A stretch of DNA of 64,000 nucleotides from NCBI RefSeq assembly GCF_040546765.1, contig NZ_JBEPOK010000001.1, positions 3,224,001 through 3,288,000 on the forward strand. Reading direction: 5' to 3'. This document shows, piece after piece, positions 29,401 to 37,630 of the stretch (its first letter is position 1; every line of letters starts with the position of its first letter). A program made the position numbers and the translations under genes. A model generated the notes under the pieces. It was not told where the DNA came from. It saw nothing but the letters and a program-made list of their open reading frames with translations, and ran no database searches. The stretch is from Arthrobacter sp. OAP107. Lineage in GTDB: Bacteria; Actinomycetota; Actinomycetes; Actinomycetales; Micrococcaceae.

Positions 29401-30959
29401 CAGGAGTTTGCCCCGGTGACGGAGTCGGGGCCGATGTTGTGCAGCGAGCCGGCCGTGTGGACAGCGCGGAGCGGGGCCGCGGCCTTGTTGACGGTTTCCT
29501 GCGCCTCGGCAGGGTTGCTCGAGTCCGCCACGATGCCGCCGCCCGCCTGGACGTAGGCACGCCCTTCGCGCAGCAGTGCGGAGCGGATGGCGATGGCCAT
29601 GTCCATGTCGCCGGCGAAGTCCAGGTACCCCACCACGCCGCCGTAGATGCCGCGCCGGTGCGGCTCGAGCTCATCCAGGAGGCGCAGGGCGCGCGGCTTC
29701 GGGGCGCCGGAAAGCGTACCGGCCGGGAAGGTGGCCTTCAGGACGTCGTACGCCTTCGCCGTCGGCGCGAGGCGTCCGACGACGGTGGAGACCAGGTGCA
29801 TGATGTGGCTGAAACGCTCCACCTCCATGAACTGGGTGACATCCACCGAGCCCGCAACGCAGACCTTCGACAAGTCGTTCCGGGACAGGTCCACCAGCAT
29901 GAGGTGTTCCGCCCGTTCCTTCTGGTCCGCGAGGAGTTCCTCAGCCATGGCCTTGTCCGCGTCCACAGTCTTGCCGCGCGGCCGGGAGCCGGCGATGGGG
30001 TGGGTGATGACGTCCTCGCCGGTGACGGTCACGAGCGCCTCGGGCGATGACCCGACGATGGAGTACTGCCGGCCGGCGGCGTCCTCGAGGCTGAAGATGT
30101 ACATGTACGGGCTCGGGTTGGTGTTGCGCAGCACCCGGTAGACGTCCAGCGGCGAAGCCCCGCACTCCATCTCGAAGCGGCGGGAGATGACCACCTGGAA
30201 GACTTCACCGTCCACGATCGCCTCCTTGCCCCGGTCGAGGGCGGCAAGGTACTCCGGTTCGTGCCACCGTTCCTTGACGCTGGCGGCGAAATCGAGGGCA
30301 GCCGGCTCCAGCACGGACACCGGCTGGACCACCGGGGTACTGATGCGCGCCAGCAGTTCCTTCACGCGGGCGACGGCGTCGTGCCAGGCCTCATCGACAC
30401 GCTCGGAGCTGTTGTCGAAGTTGATGGCGTTGGCGATGAGCAGCACCGTGCCGTCCATGTTGTCGTGGACGGCCATGTCCGTGACGAGGTTCAAGGCCAG
30501 TTCGGGCAGTTGCAGGTCGTCCTCGGGCGGGCTGGTGAGCTTCTCCCAGTGGCGGACCGTTTCCCAGCCAAGGAAGCCCACCAGGCCGGAGGTGAACGGC
30601 GGAAGCCCGTCGAACCGGTCGGTGCGGAGCGCCTCAATGGTGTCGCGGATGGCGTCGACCGGATTTCCGTCCACGGGCACACCCGCCGGCGGCTCGCCCA
30701 GCCAGTGCGCCTGCCCGTCCTTGGTGGTCAGTGTGGCGCGGGACCGGGAACCGATGAAGGAGTAGCGGGACCAGGCACCGCCGACGGCCGCGGACTCCAT
30801 GAGGAACGTGCCCGGCTGGCCCTGCGCCAGCTTCCGGTACAGCCCGATCGGTGTTTCGGCGTCTGCCAGCACCTTGAGCCGGACAGGGATGACGCGGCTG
30901 TGGGCGGCGAGTTCCCGGAATTCCTCCAGGCCAGGGCTGATGATTCCGAGGTCCTGCAT
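29400..30959 (-). CDS. trpE: Anthranilate synthase component I
   Basis: A 519-residue chorismate-binding enzyme that with the TrpG amidotransferase makes anthranilate, the committed step to tryptophan. The chorismate-utilising domain shows EVFQVVISRRFE, PSPYMYIF, ITHPIAGSRPRGK and LSGAPKPRALRLLDELEP. The tryptophan-binding site LLESA appears near the N-terminus as FLMESAAVGG. No trpG or trpD lies nearby. No Trp-rich leader peptide was seen in the 101 bases before the next gene, so simple attenuation of the enteric type is unlikely. Confidence 0.96.
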   Translation of the reverse strand: MQDLGIISPGLEEFRELAAHSRVIPVRLKVLADAETPIGLYRKLAQGQPGTFLMESAAVGGAWSRYSFIGSRSRATLTTKDGQAHWLGEPPAGVPVDGNPVDAIRDTIEALRTDRFDGLPPFTSGLVGFLGWETVRHWEKLTSPPEDDLQLPELALNLVTDMAVHDNMDGTVLLIANAINFDNSSERVDEAWHDAVARVKELLARISTPVVQPVSVLEPAALDFAASVKERWHEPEYLAALDRGKEAIVDGEVFQVVISRRFEMECGASPLDVYRVLRNTNPSPYMYIFSLEDAAGRQYSIVGSSPEALVTVTGEDVITHPIAGSRPRGKTVDADKAMAEELLADQKERAEHLMLVDLSRNDLSKVCVAGSVDVTQFMEVERFSHIMHLVSTVVGRLAPTAKAYDVLKATFPAGTLSGAPKPRALRLLDELEPHRRGIYGGVVGYLDFAGDMDMAIAIRSALLREGRAYVQAGGGIVADSSNPAEAQETVNKAAAPLRAVHTAGSLHNIGPDSVTGANS

Positions 30960-31060
30960 CGCTATTGGTTCTCCGTCTGTTCTGGGTATGAAGCCTGTTG
31001 GGTGTGGGCCTGATAATTACGGGGCCCGCGTGGAGGCCTGTCGGGTGGGGGCGCCGGCCG

Positions 31061-31519
31061 TTAGTTGGCCGGCCCTGCCACAACGTCGAAGGCCCGGCCG
31101 TCAAAGCAGGTCCGGGTACCGGTGTGGCAGGCTGCCCCCACCTGGTCCACGCGCACGAGGAGGGCGTCGCCGTCGCAGTCCAGGGCCACCGACTTGACCC
31201 ACTGCACGTGGCCGGAAGTATCACCCTTGCGCCAATACTCCTGGCGGGAACGCGAGTAGAACGTCACCCGGCCGGTGGTCATGGTCCGGTTCAGGGCCTC
31301 ATCGTCCATCCAGCCCAGCATGAGGACCTCGTTGGTGTCGAACTGCTGCACGATGGCAGCCACGAGCCCGGCGCCGTCCCGCTTCAGGGCCGAGGCAATC
31401 TCCGCCGGAAGGGGGCTCCCCTTCAGCGGGCTTTCCCCCGCAACGGAGGACAAGGCGCCGGAAGAAGGTGCGCCGGCGGTTGGGGCGTGGGCGGGGCTGG
31501 GGGCGGGCTGCTCAGACAT
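31061..31519 (-). CDS. hisI: Phosphoribosyl-AMP cyclohydrolase
   Basis: A 152-residue protein from ATG 31519, the third step of histidine synthesis (opening the ring of phosphoribosyl-AMP). The zinc/magnesium motifs are present: SRSRQEYWRKGDTSGHVQ, VALDCDGDALLVRVDQ and GAACHTGTRTCF. The first about 40 residues are a Pro/Ala-rich extension. A -10-like TAGACT ends seven bases before the ATG, so the message may be leaderless. It is separated from trpE by about 100 bases. HisE is encoded elsewhere (34655). Confidence 0.94.
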   Translation of the reverse strand: MSEQPAPSPAHAPTAGAPSSGALSSVAGESPLKGSPLPAEIASALKRDGAGLVAAIVQQFDTNEVLMLGWMDDEALNRTMTTGRVTFYSRSRQEYWRKGDTSGHVQWVKSVALDCDGDALLVRVDQVGAACHTGTRTCFDGRAFDVVAGPAN

Positions 31520-31524
31520 CACGT

Positions 31525-31535
31525 CAAGTCTAGTG
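31525..31535 (-). promoter_or_regulatory. Possible leaderless promoter of hisI
   Basis: TAGACT (31532-31527, minus) is a good -10 element and lies seven bases before the hisI ATG, or four before an in-frame GTG. No ribosome binding site precedes the start. Confidence 0.45.
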
Positions 31536-31618
31536 CCCATCCCGGGGTACCGGGTCAGGACGCCGGCACAAGCACCGTGGCGCTCCCCTCGTCCGCGCCC
31601 GGGCTCCCCTCGACACGT

Positions 31619-31658
31619 GCACGGCCCGCAGGGGCATTGAGCCGCCTGCGGGCCGTGC
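31619..31658. terminator. Strong hairpin upstream of hisI, possibly an orphan terminator
   Basis: GCACGGCCCGCAGG (31619-31632) and CCTGCGGGCCGTGC (31645-31658) are perfect 14-base inverted copies with a 12-base loop. No clear T-run follows on either strand. It lies 100 bases upstream of hisI and just downstream of the transposase remnant on the minus strand, so it may have ended a transcript from that side. Confidence 0.5.
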
Positions 31659-31701
31659 GCCGGCGTATATCAGCCCGACGGGGGTGTCCCTATGCTTTTG
31701 G

Positions 31702-31860
31702 TCAAGCGGCGACGGCGGGTATTTCCTCGTAGAAGGTGCCGTGTCTGAGCATGGAGTAGATGACGTCGCAGCGGCGGCGGGCCGGGCAGATGACGGCGGC
31801 GTTGTGCTTCTTCCGCTGTGCAGTAGGCCTTCTGACGGAGCATGTTCCCGAGTGCGCCCT
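31702..31860 (-). pseudogene. C-terminal remnant of an IS110-type transposase
   Basis: The minus frame ending at 31702 reads QRKKHNAAVICPARRRCDVI then YSMLRHGTFYEE, which closely matches the C-terminal end of IS110 family transposases (A.RRCDV..AML..GTFYE). Just upstream the similarity seems to move to another frame (LRQKAYCTAEEAQ), so there is at least one frameshift. No N-terminal DEDD domain, terminal repeats or second copy is present. It is a decayed scrap and not an active element. Confidence 0.7.
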
Positions 31861-32193
31861 GGGGCTTGTCACTGCCACTGTTCCGGTTCCGGCAACGCTC
31901 CCGGTGAAGGGCGAAAGGGTGTTGCCCTGCCACAGATGGAGTTTTCTTGTTCGCTCCACTGCAGCCTTCCGGCTTATCCCCGGAAGCAGACCAAACTCGT
32001 CTGATGATGCGCTGGAGCCAGTTGCGTGCACTCCCCCTGCAAATACTTGGTGCATCAGCTTGGAAAAAGCTTGGAGTTTCTTGAAGCGTCTCGCGTTCCG
32101 GAAAGGCCGCGGCAGCACGGCGAAGAACGGCACAAATTCACCGTTATCACCAGACTGCGCAACTCCACCGGGGACGTGCTAGTTTTCCAAGTG

Positions 32194-32838
32194 ATGCATT
32201 TCGTCGATCCGTCCCGAGAAGTCCTGGCCGAGACCCTGCTGGCGGCCGGTCCTGACTCCCCCACGCTCTGCAAGGGCTGGAAGACCAGAGACCTCGCAGC
32301 ACACCTGTACCTGCGTGAGCGGAAGGCTGCCGTCGGGCTGGGCCTGATCATCAAGAGCCTGTCCAAGGCTTCCGACAAGGCAACAGCGCGCCTGGCCGGA
32401 AAGCTCAGGACCGCCGACGACTACGCCAAGCTTGTGAACTCGTTCCGCGCGGGACCGCCGGCCCTCTCGCCCATGAAGATCAAGGCGCTGGATGAGAGCT
32501 CCAACCTGATCGAATATTTCGTCCACACGGAGGACGTCCGGCGCGCCGTTGACCGCTGGGCACCCCGCGCCCTCGACCAGGAGTACTCGGACGCCCTCTG
32601 GGATGAGCTCGTCAAGCGGGCAGCCATCCTCTACCGCGGCGTGGACCTCGGCATCGTCCTGGTCAGCCCCTCCGGCCCCCGGCACGTGGCCAAGCGCGCG
32701 CCCGTCTCCGTGGCGATCGTGGGTGAACCCGGCGAGCTGCTCATGCATGCCCACGGCCGCACACGCCATGCGCTGGTCACCTTCGAAGGCCAGCCGGACG
32801 CCGTCGCCCTCCTCCAGTCGGCAGAGGTAGGGCTGTAG
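32194..32838 (+). CDS. TIGR03085-type metal-binding (DinB/MDMPI-like) protein
   Basis: A 214-residue protein from ATG 32194 (or GTG 32191). The N-terminal half follows the mycothiol-dependent maleylpyruvate isomerase/DinB four-helix pattern: LCKGWKTRDLAAHLYLRE with one conserved His, and SNLIEYFVHTEDVRR with a second. These His residues typically bind a metal in the family. The C-terminal part (about 150-214) is a lipid/sterol-carrier-like beta domain. The frame runs upstream to 32026, but the upstream part is gap sequence. The substrate is unknown. It is convergent with hisF across a long hairpin. Confidence 0.82.
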   Translation: MHFVDPSREVLAETLLAAGPDSPTLCKGWKTRDLAAHLYLRERKAAVGLGLIIKSLSKASDKATARLAGKLRTADDYAKLVNSFRAGPPALSPMKIKALDESSNLIEYFVHTEDVRRAVDRWAPRALDQEYSDALWDELVKRAAILYRGVDLGIVLVSPSGPRHVAKRAPVSVAIVGEPGELLMHAHGRTRHALVTFEGQPDAVALLQSAEVGL

Positions 32839-32839
32839 T

Positions 32840-32903
32840 CCAACTGACTCGCAGTTGTTGTCGTTATGCGCGCTCAAAACGACAACAAGTGCGAGTCAGT
32901 TGG
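32840..32903. repeat. 64-base hairpin with 26-base arms between convergent genes
   Basis: The left arm 32840-32865 (CCAACTGACTCGCAGTTGTT...) and right arm 32878-32903 are inverted copies with a single mismatch, around a 12-base loop (ATGCGCGCTCAA). It fills the gap between a plus gene ending at 32838 and hisF, ending at 32911. Such a structure can end transcription from both sides, but no T-run is present. The perfection suggests a dispersed repeat family or recent insertion. Confidence 0.8.
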
Positions 32904-32910
32904 GTGGGGA

Positions 32911-33687
32911 CTAGCGGACCTCGAAGCCGGCGTCCCGGATGGCGGTCTTGACCTGGGACATCATGTCGTCCGGGCCCCAGTGGAAGATCGACGCCGCGAG
33001 CACTGCATCCGCCCCGGCCTGGACCGCGGGCGGGAAGTGCGCGGGTTCACCGGCGCCGCCGGAGGCGATGATCGGAACCTTGACCGCGGACCGGACCAGC
33101 CGGATGAGCTCGAGGTCGAAGCCGTCCTTGGTGCCGTCGGCGTCGATCGAGTTCAGCAGGATCTCACCGACCCCGCGGTCCGCCGCTTCCTTGGCCCAGG
33201 CGATCGCATCGATTCCGGTGCCCTGGCGGCCACCGTGGGTGGTCACCTCAAAGCCGGACGGCGTGGGCTGGGATCCGGGGCGGACGCGCCGTGCGTCCAC
33301 GGACAGCACCAGCACCTGGGAACCGAAGTGCCGGGTGATTTCGTCGATAACGTCGGGGCGTGCCACGGCGGCGGTGTTGATGGAGGCCTTGTCGGCGCCG
33401 AAGCGCAGCAGTTTATCCACCTCGGCCACGCCGCGGACACCGCCGCCGACGGTCAATGGAATGAACACTTCCTCGGCGGTGCGGCGGACGACGTCGAAGG
33501 TCGTTTCCCGGTTGCCGGAGGATGCGGTCACGTCCAGGAACGTGAGTTCGTCGGCGCCGGCGTTGTCGTAACGGTGGGCCAGTTCCACGGGGTCCCCGGC
33601 GTCGCGGAGGCCTTCGAAGTTGATGCCCTTGACGACGCGGCCGGCATCAACGTCCAGGCAGGGAATGACGCGGACGGCTACAGCCAT
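32911..33687 (-). CDS. hisF: Imidazole glycerol phosphate synthase, cyclase subunit
   Basis: A 258-residue TIM-barrel protein that with the HisH amidotransferase forms imidazole glycerol phosphate and AICAR in histidine synthesis. Catalytic Asp residues lie in VIPCLDVDAGRVVKG near the N-terminus and in LLNSIDADGTKDGFD; the phosphate loops are VGGGVRGVAEVD and ASGGAGEPAHF. Start ATG 33687 has GGAGAAGTC upstream. HisH is not in the window. It is 48 bases downstream of hisG and probably cotranscribed with it. Confidence 0.96.
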   Translation of the reverse strand: MAVAVRVIPCLDVDAGRVVKGINFEGLRDAGDPVELAHRYDNAGADELTFLDVTASSGNRETTFDVVRRTAEEVFIPLTVGGGVRGVAEVDKLLRFGADKASINTAAVARPDVIDEITRHFGSQVLVLSVDARRVRPGSQPTPSGFEVTTHGGRQGTGIDAIAWAKEAADRGVGEILLNSIDADGTKDGFDLELIRLVRSAVKVPIIASGGAGEPAHFPPAVQAGADAVLAASIFHWGPDDMMSQVKTAIRDAGFEVR

Positions 33688-33735
33688 GACTTCTCCTGTT
33701 GTACTGCTGGTGTGTGCTGTCGGAAGGAAACCGGG

Positions 33736-34596
33736 TCAGATCCGGCAGGCGTGGATGCTGCTGACCAGGATGGCGCGGGCGCCGAGGTCGTACAGCTCGT
33801 CCATGATCCGGTTGGTTTCCTTCTTGGGCACCATGGAGCGGACGGCCACCCAGTCAGAGTCGCGCAGCGGCGAAACGGTAGGTGATTCCAGGCCGGGGGT
33901 AAGGCCCGCGGCCTTTTCCACGAGTTCCTTGCGGATGTCATAGTCCATGAGCACGTACTGGCGGGCCACCAGGACGCCCTGCAGGCGGCGGATCAGGACG
34001 TCGATTTCCTTGGCGGTGCCGTTGGCAGCTCCGCCCTCGCCGGTGCGGCGGATGAGGACCGCCTCGGACTTGAGGATCGGTTCGCCGAAGATCTCCATGC
34101 CGGCGGCCTTAAGGGTGTTGCCCGTTTCGACGACGTCGGCGATGGCGTCCGCGACGCCGAGACGTACGGAGGATTCCACCGCACCATCCAGCCGGACCAC
34201 CTTCGCCTTGATGCCGCGCTCGGCAAGATAATCCCGCAGGAGGCCGTCGTAGCTGGTGGCCAGGCGCTTGCCTTCGAGTTCCTCCACACCGCTGAAGTCG
34301 CCGATCGGTCCGGCGAAGCGGAATGTCGAGGCGGCGAAGCCGAGCGGAAGCAGTTCCTCAGCCTCCACCTGCGCGTCCAGCAGCAGGTCGCGGCCGGTGA
34401 TTCCGACGTCGAGCGTTCCCTGCCCGACGTAAACGGCGATGTCGCGGGGGCGGAGGAAGAAGAACTCGATGTCGTTGTCCGGGTCCACCATGACCAGCTC
34501 GCGGCTGTCCCGGCGCTGGCGGTAGCCCGCCTCGGAGAGCATGGCGGAGGCGGCTTCGGACAGGGATCCCTTGTTGGGTACGGCTACACGCAGCAT
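33736..34596 (-). CDS. hisG: ATP phosphoribosyltransferase
   Basis: A 286-residue long-form enzyme of the first histidine step (ATP plus PRPP). The first 200 residues contain the catalytic lobes (LRVAVPNKGSLSE, DVGITGRDLL, and the PRPP loop ADAIADVVETGNTLKAAG). The last about 75 form the histidine-binding regulatory domain (WVAVRSMVPKKETNRIMDEL), so feedback inhibition is expected. It follows hisE after 58 bases. Confidence 0.96.
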   Translation of the reverse strand: MLRVAVPNKGSLSEAASAMLSEAGYRQRRDSRELVMVDPDNDIEFFFLRPRDIAVYVGQGTLDVGITGRDLLLDAQVEAEELLPLGFAASTFRFAGPIGDFSGVEELEGKRLATSYDGLLRDYLAERGIKAKVVRLDGAVESSVRLGVADAIADVVETGNTLKAAGMEIFGEPILKSEAVLIRRTGEGGAANGTAKEIDVLIRRLQGVLVARQYVLMDYDIRKELVEKAAGLTPGLESPTVSPLRDSDWVAVRSMVPKKETNRIMDELYDLGARAILVSSIHACRI

Positions 34597-34654
34597 TAGG
34601 AGGTCTTTCTGGTTTGGAAGTTTGGGTCAGGCAAGCGGGGCCACGCAGAGGCGG

Positions 34655-34918
34655 CTAGAGATGCTTGTAGACGTCTTCCAGGCTGAGTCCTTTGGCGAGC
34701 ATCAGGACCTGCAGGTGGTACAGGAGCTGCGAGATTTCCTCAGCGGCGGCTTCGTCGGATTCGTACTCGGCTGCCATCCAGACTTCAGCCGCTTCCTCCA
34801 CGACCTTCTTGCCGATGCCGTGGATTCCCGACTCCAGTTCGGCGACGGTGCGGGAGCCCTCGGGGCGGGTCGCTGCCTTCTCGCTCAGTTCTGCGAACAG
34901 CGTCTCGAAATTCTTCAC
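34655..34918 (-). CDS. hisE: Phosphoribosyl-ATP pyrophosphatase
   Basis: An 87-residue all-helical MazG-like pyrophosphatase, the second histidine step. The metal-binding acidic motif EEAAEVWMAAEYESDE and the ending LSLEDVYKHL are typical. The size equals the usual free-standing form. It is followed by hisG and lies 134 bases downstream of ribH, so it may have its own promoter. Confidence 0.95.
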   Translation of the reverse strand: MKNFETLFAELSEKAATRPEGSRTVAELESGIHGIGKKVVEEAAEVWMAAEYESDEAAAEEISQLLYHLQVLMLAKGLSLEDVYKHL

Positions 34919-35052
34919 GCCCTCCAGCCTACTTGCTCGGGGCCGGAGCCCGCCTGTCGGGCAGTTCCATGACGGCGGGGATGTGAGCGATTACACACAT
35001 CGTGTGCTTGCGCCCGCACCCCCGCCCCTCCCTGGAACTGGGCAAATGTTCC

Positions 35053-35535
35053 TTAGTAGTTCTTGAGCAACAGGGCCGTGGAGAGTGCCGCTGTGACGGC
35101 CTCGTGTCCCTTGTCCTCCGAGGATCCCGGCAGTCCGGCCCGGTCCAGGCCCTGTTCTTCGGTGTCGCAGGTGAGCACGCCGAACCCGACCGGAACGCCG
35201 GTGCTGACGCTCACGTCGGTGAGTCCCGACGTCGCGGCCTGGCAGACGTAGTCAAAGTGCGGCGTTCCGCCGCGGATGACGACGCCGAGGGCCACGACGG
35301 CGTCAAAGTGCGGTGCCAGCCGCGCGGCAGCGACCGGAAGCTCAAAGCTGCCAGGGACGCGCAGCACCGTCGGCTCGTTGATGCCGGCGTCCTTGGCTGC
35401 GCGCAGGGCGCCGTCCAGGAGTCCGTCCATGATCTGGGTGTGCCAGCTTGCCGCGACGATCGCCAGCTTCAACTGCGAGGTTTCCGCGGGGTCGAGGGTG
35501 GTGAGGTCAATCTGGGGTGCGCCGTGTCCGCTCAT
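35053..35535 (-). CDS. ribH: 6,7-dimethyl-8-ribityllumazine synthase
   Basis: A 160-residue lumazine synthase that joins the ribityl-pyrimidine with the butanone phosphate to give lumazine. Core motifs are clear: VPGSFELPVAAARL, ALGVVIRGGTPHFDYV and the catalytic His in that strand. It is the last gene of the rib operon, 18 bases after ribA. The N-terminal about 18 residues are variable. Confidence 0.96.
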   Translation of the reverse strand: MSGHGAPQIDLTTLDPAETSQLKLAIVAASWHTQIMDGLLDGALRAAKDAGINEPTVLRVPGSFELPVAAARLAPHFDAVVALGVVIRGGTPHFDYVCQAATSGLTDVSVSTGVPVGFGVLTCDTEEQGLDRAGLPGSSEDKGHEAVTAALSTALLLKNY

Positions 35536-35553
35536 TGAGTCTTCGTGATCCGT

Positions 35554-36255
35554 TCAGTCTTGTTCGTGGTCAAAAGTGTCAGTGCCGGTGCGGGGCAGGC
35601 CCGCGGTCTCGGTGTCGAGGGTCAGCAGGTGGTCCATGCGGTCCTTCTTGGTCTGCAGGTACCGGAGGTTCTGTTCCCGCGACGGCACCTCGGTGGGCAC
35701 CATCTCGACGACCTTCACGCCGGCCGTGGCCAGGCGGTTCTGCTTATCCGGGTTGTTGCTCAGCAGCCGGATCTCGTGCAGGCCCATTTCGGCCAGGATC
35801 TGCGCCGCAGCTTTGTAGCAGCGGGCGTCCACGGGCAGGCCCAGCTGCTCGTTGGCCTCGACGGTGTCGAACCCGGCCTCCTGCAGGGCGTAGGCCTTGA
35901 TCTTGTTGGCCAGCCCGATGCCCCTGCCTTCCTGGCCGCGGAGGTACAGCAGCGTGCCGCCGTTCTCGGCAATCATCTCCAGGGCGTAGGCGAGCTGCTC
36001 GCCGCAGTCGCAGCGGTAGGAGCCAAAAACGTCCCCGGTGAGGCATTCCGAATGCAGGCGCACCAGCGGCGCCTTGCCGTCCTTGGGTGCGTTCGGAGAG
36101 CTGACTGCCAGGTGTTCGGCGCCGGTCACCAGATCGGTCCAGGCCTGCGTCACGAAATCACCGAACGCCGTGGGCAGCTGGACCACGGGGCCGCTGCTCA
36201 CCGGATGCGGCTGCCGTCCATTGCTGCTCGGTTCCGCTTTCTGATATGCCGTCAT
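35554..36255 (-). CDS. ribA: GTP cyclohydrolase II
   Basis: A 233-residue zinc enzyme that starts riboflavin synthesis from GTP. Motifs: VRLHSECLTGDVFGSYRCDC gives the three zinc-binding cysteines, LYLRGQEGRGIGLANK the GTP site, and VDARCYKAAAQIL the end of the core. Its ATG overlaps the ribB stop as ATGA. Unlike the fused RibBA of many actinobacteria, RibA and RibB are separate here, but translationally linked. Confidence 0.95.
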   Translation of the reverse strand: MTAYQKAEPSSNGRQPHPVSSGPVVQLPTAFGDFVTQAWTDLVTGAEHLAVSSPNAPKDGKAPLVRLHSECLTGDVFGSYRCDCGEQLAYALEMIAENGGTLLYLRGQEGRGIGLANKIKAYALQEAGFDTVEANEQLGLPVDARCYKAAAQILAEMGLHEIRLLSNNPDKQNRLATAGVKVVEMVPTEVPSREQNLRYLQTKKDRMDHLLTLDTETAGLPRTGTDTFDHEQD

Positions 36256-36992
36256 CGTGTTTCCCCTTCTCCGGCCGGACTGACTTCCAAAGTGCTCTCC
36301 TGTGAAGATACACGGTGGTCAGCTCCCAGATAGGCAACCAGGTCCTCAATCGAGATCAAGGGGCAGCCGTGCTCGGCAGCAAAAACCCGGAGTCCGTCCA
36401 GCCGCATCATCTCACCGTCGTCGTACACCACTTCGGCGATCACGCCCACCGGCTCAAGGCCGGCGAGCCGGCAGAGGTCGACGGCCGCTTCGGTGTGGCC
36501 GGGGCGCTCACGCACTCCCCCATTAACGGCCCGCAGCGGGAAAATATGCCCGGGACGGGTCAGCGTCTCCGGCCCGCTGGCCGGATCGGATATGACGCGG
36601 GCGGTCAGCGCCCGGTCGGTGGCCGAGATGCCGGTGCTCACTCCGGTGGCGGCGTCGCAGGAAACGGTGTAGGCCGTGCCCTTCGAATCCTGGTTGACCT
36701 CCACCATGGGCGGCAGTTCCAGCGCGTCGGCACGGGCTCCGTCGAGCGGCACGCAGATAACGCCGGAGCTGTAGCGGATGGTCCAGCCCATGAGTGCCGG
36801 GGTGGCGTGCTGGGCGGCGAAGATGATGTCGCCTTCGTTTTCGCGGTCCTCGTTGTCCACCACCAGGACCGGCCGGCCGGCCGCCATGGCACGGACAGCG
36901 TCCTCGATCGGGTCCAGGGTCACATTGCCGGGGGCAAGCCCGGCCGAAGCCGTGCCGGAAACCGTCGCGTCAAGCTTTGCCGTGCCGCTCAC
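36252..36992 (-). CDS. ribB: 3,4-dihydroxy-2-butanone 4-phosphate synthase
   Basis: A 246-residue enzyme that makes the four-carbon riboflavin precursor from ribulose 5-phosphate. Visible motifs: VVDNEDRENEGDIIFAAQH with catalytic acidic residues, TGISATDRALTAR, and GGVRERPGHTEAAVDL. It starts with GTG overlapping the ribE stop as GTGA and ends overlapping ribA. The C-terminal part lacks a cyclohydrolase domain. Confidence 0.95.
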   Translation of the reverse strand: MSGTAKLDATVSGTASAGLAPGNVTLDPIEDAVRAMAAGRPVLVVDNEDRENEGDIIFAAQHATPALMGWTIRYSSGVICVPLDGARADALELPPMVEVNQDSKGTAYTVSCDAATGVSTGISATDRALTARVISDPASGPETLTRPGHIFPLRAVNGGVRERPGHTEAAVDLCRLAGLEPVGVIAEVVYDDGEMMRLDGLRVFAAEHGCPLISIEDLVAYLGADHRVSSQESTLEVSPAGEGETR

Positions 36993-37630
36993 AGCTGCAC
37001 CTCCGAACCTGCCGTGCCTTCAGCGCGGAAAGCGAGCAGCCGTTCGGTGTACTTGGCCAGCACGTCCACCTCGAGGTTGACCCGGGCACCGGCCGGCTTG
37101 GCTCCGAGCCCGGTGTCGGCCAGGGTGGTGGGGATGAGCCCCACCTCGAACCATGGCGCCGTTTCGGCTGCCGGGCTGACCGCCGTGACGGTGAGGGAGA
37201 CGCCGTCGATCGCGATGGAACCCTTTTCCGCGATGTACCGTGCAAGCCGCTGGGGCACGCCGAAGCGGAGCCGTTCCCAGTTTCCCTGCGGCTCGCGTTC
37301 GAGCAGTTCGCCGACGCCGTCCACGTGGCCCTGGACGACGTGGCCGTCAAGGCGCCCTCCGGCGGGGACGCAGCGTTCCAGGTTGACGGGGTCGCCCGCG
37401 GCGAGCTCGCCGATGGTGCTGCGGATGAGGGTTTCGCCCATGACGTCGACGCTGAAGTCCTTGCCGTCGATGGCCGTGGCCGTCAGGCAAACGCCGTTGA
37501 CCGCGATGGAGCCGCCCAGCGGCAACCCTTCAGCGGTTCCGGGGGCGTGCAGGCGCAGCGTTGCGCTGGTGTCCCCATTCCGGTCCACGGAGAGGACCTT
37601 TCCCTGTTCGGCGATAATTCCGGTGAACAT
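36989..37630 (-). CDS. ribE: Riboflavin synthase alpha chain
   Basis: A 213-residue protein made of two similar barrels (MFTGIIAEQGKV start; VNGVCLTATAID and IDGVSLTVTAVS are the paired motifs), plus the C-terminal helix. It converts two lumazine molecules into riboflavin. The ATG overlaps the ribD stop as TGATG. The annotation symbol ribE is the actinobacterial and Gram-positive usage; ribC is the enteric name. Confidence 0.95.
   Translation of the reverse strand: MFTGIIAEQGKVLSVDRNGDTSATLRLHAPGTAEGLPLGGSIAVNGVCLTATAIDGKDFSVDVMGETLIRSTIGELAAGDPVNLERCVPAGGRLDGHVVQGHVDGVGELLEREPQGNWERLRFGVPQRLARYIAEKGSIAIDGVSLTVTAVSPAAETAPWFEVGLIPTTLADTGLGAKPAGARVNLEVDVLAKYTERLLAFRAEGTAGSEVQL

Larger units (their letters stand above)
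31541..32193. other. 650-base gap with an orphan hairpin and a transposase remnant
   Basis: Apart from the hairpin at 31619-31658, the transposase end at 31702-31860 and a promoter-like TAGTTT near 32180, nothing in this stretch looks coding. The open frames here are short and change phase. It looks like a worn-out insertion point between hisI and the TIGR03085-type gene. Confidence 0.6.

Noticed and set aside
30960..31060. A trp leader peptide/attenuator before trpE
   Set aside because: No run of Trp codons with a start exists in this gap, and no attenuator-like pair of hairpins was evident.
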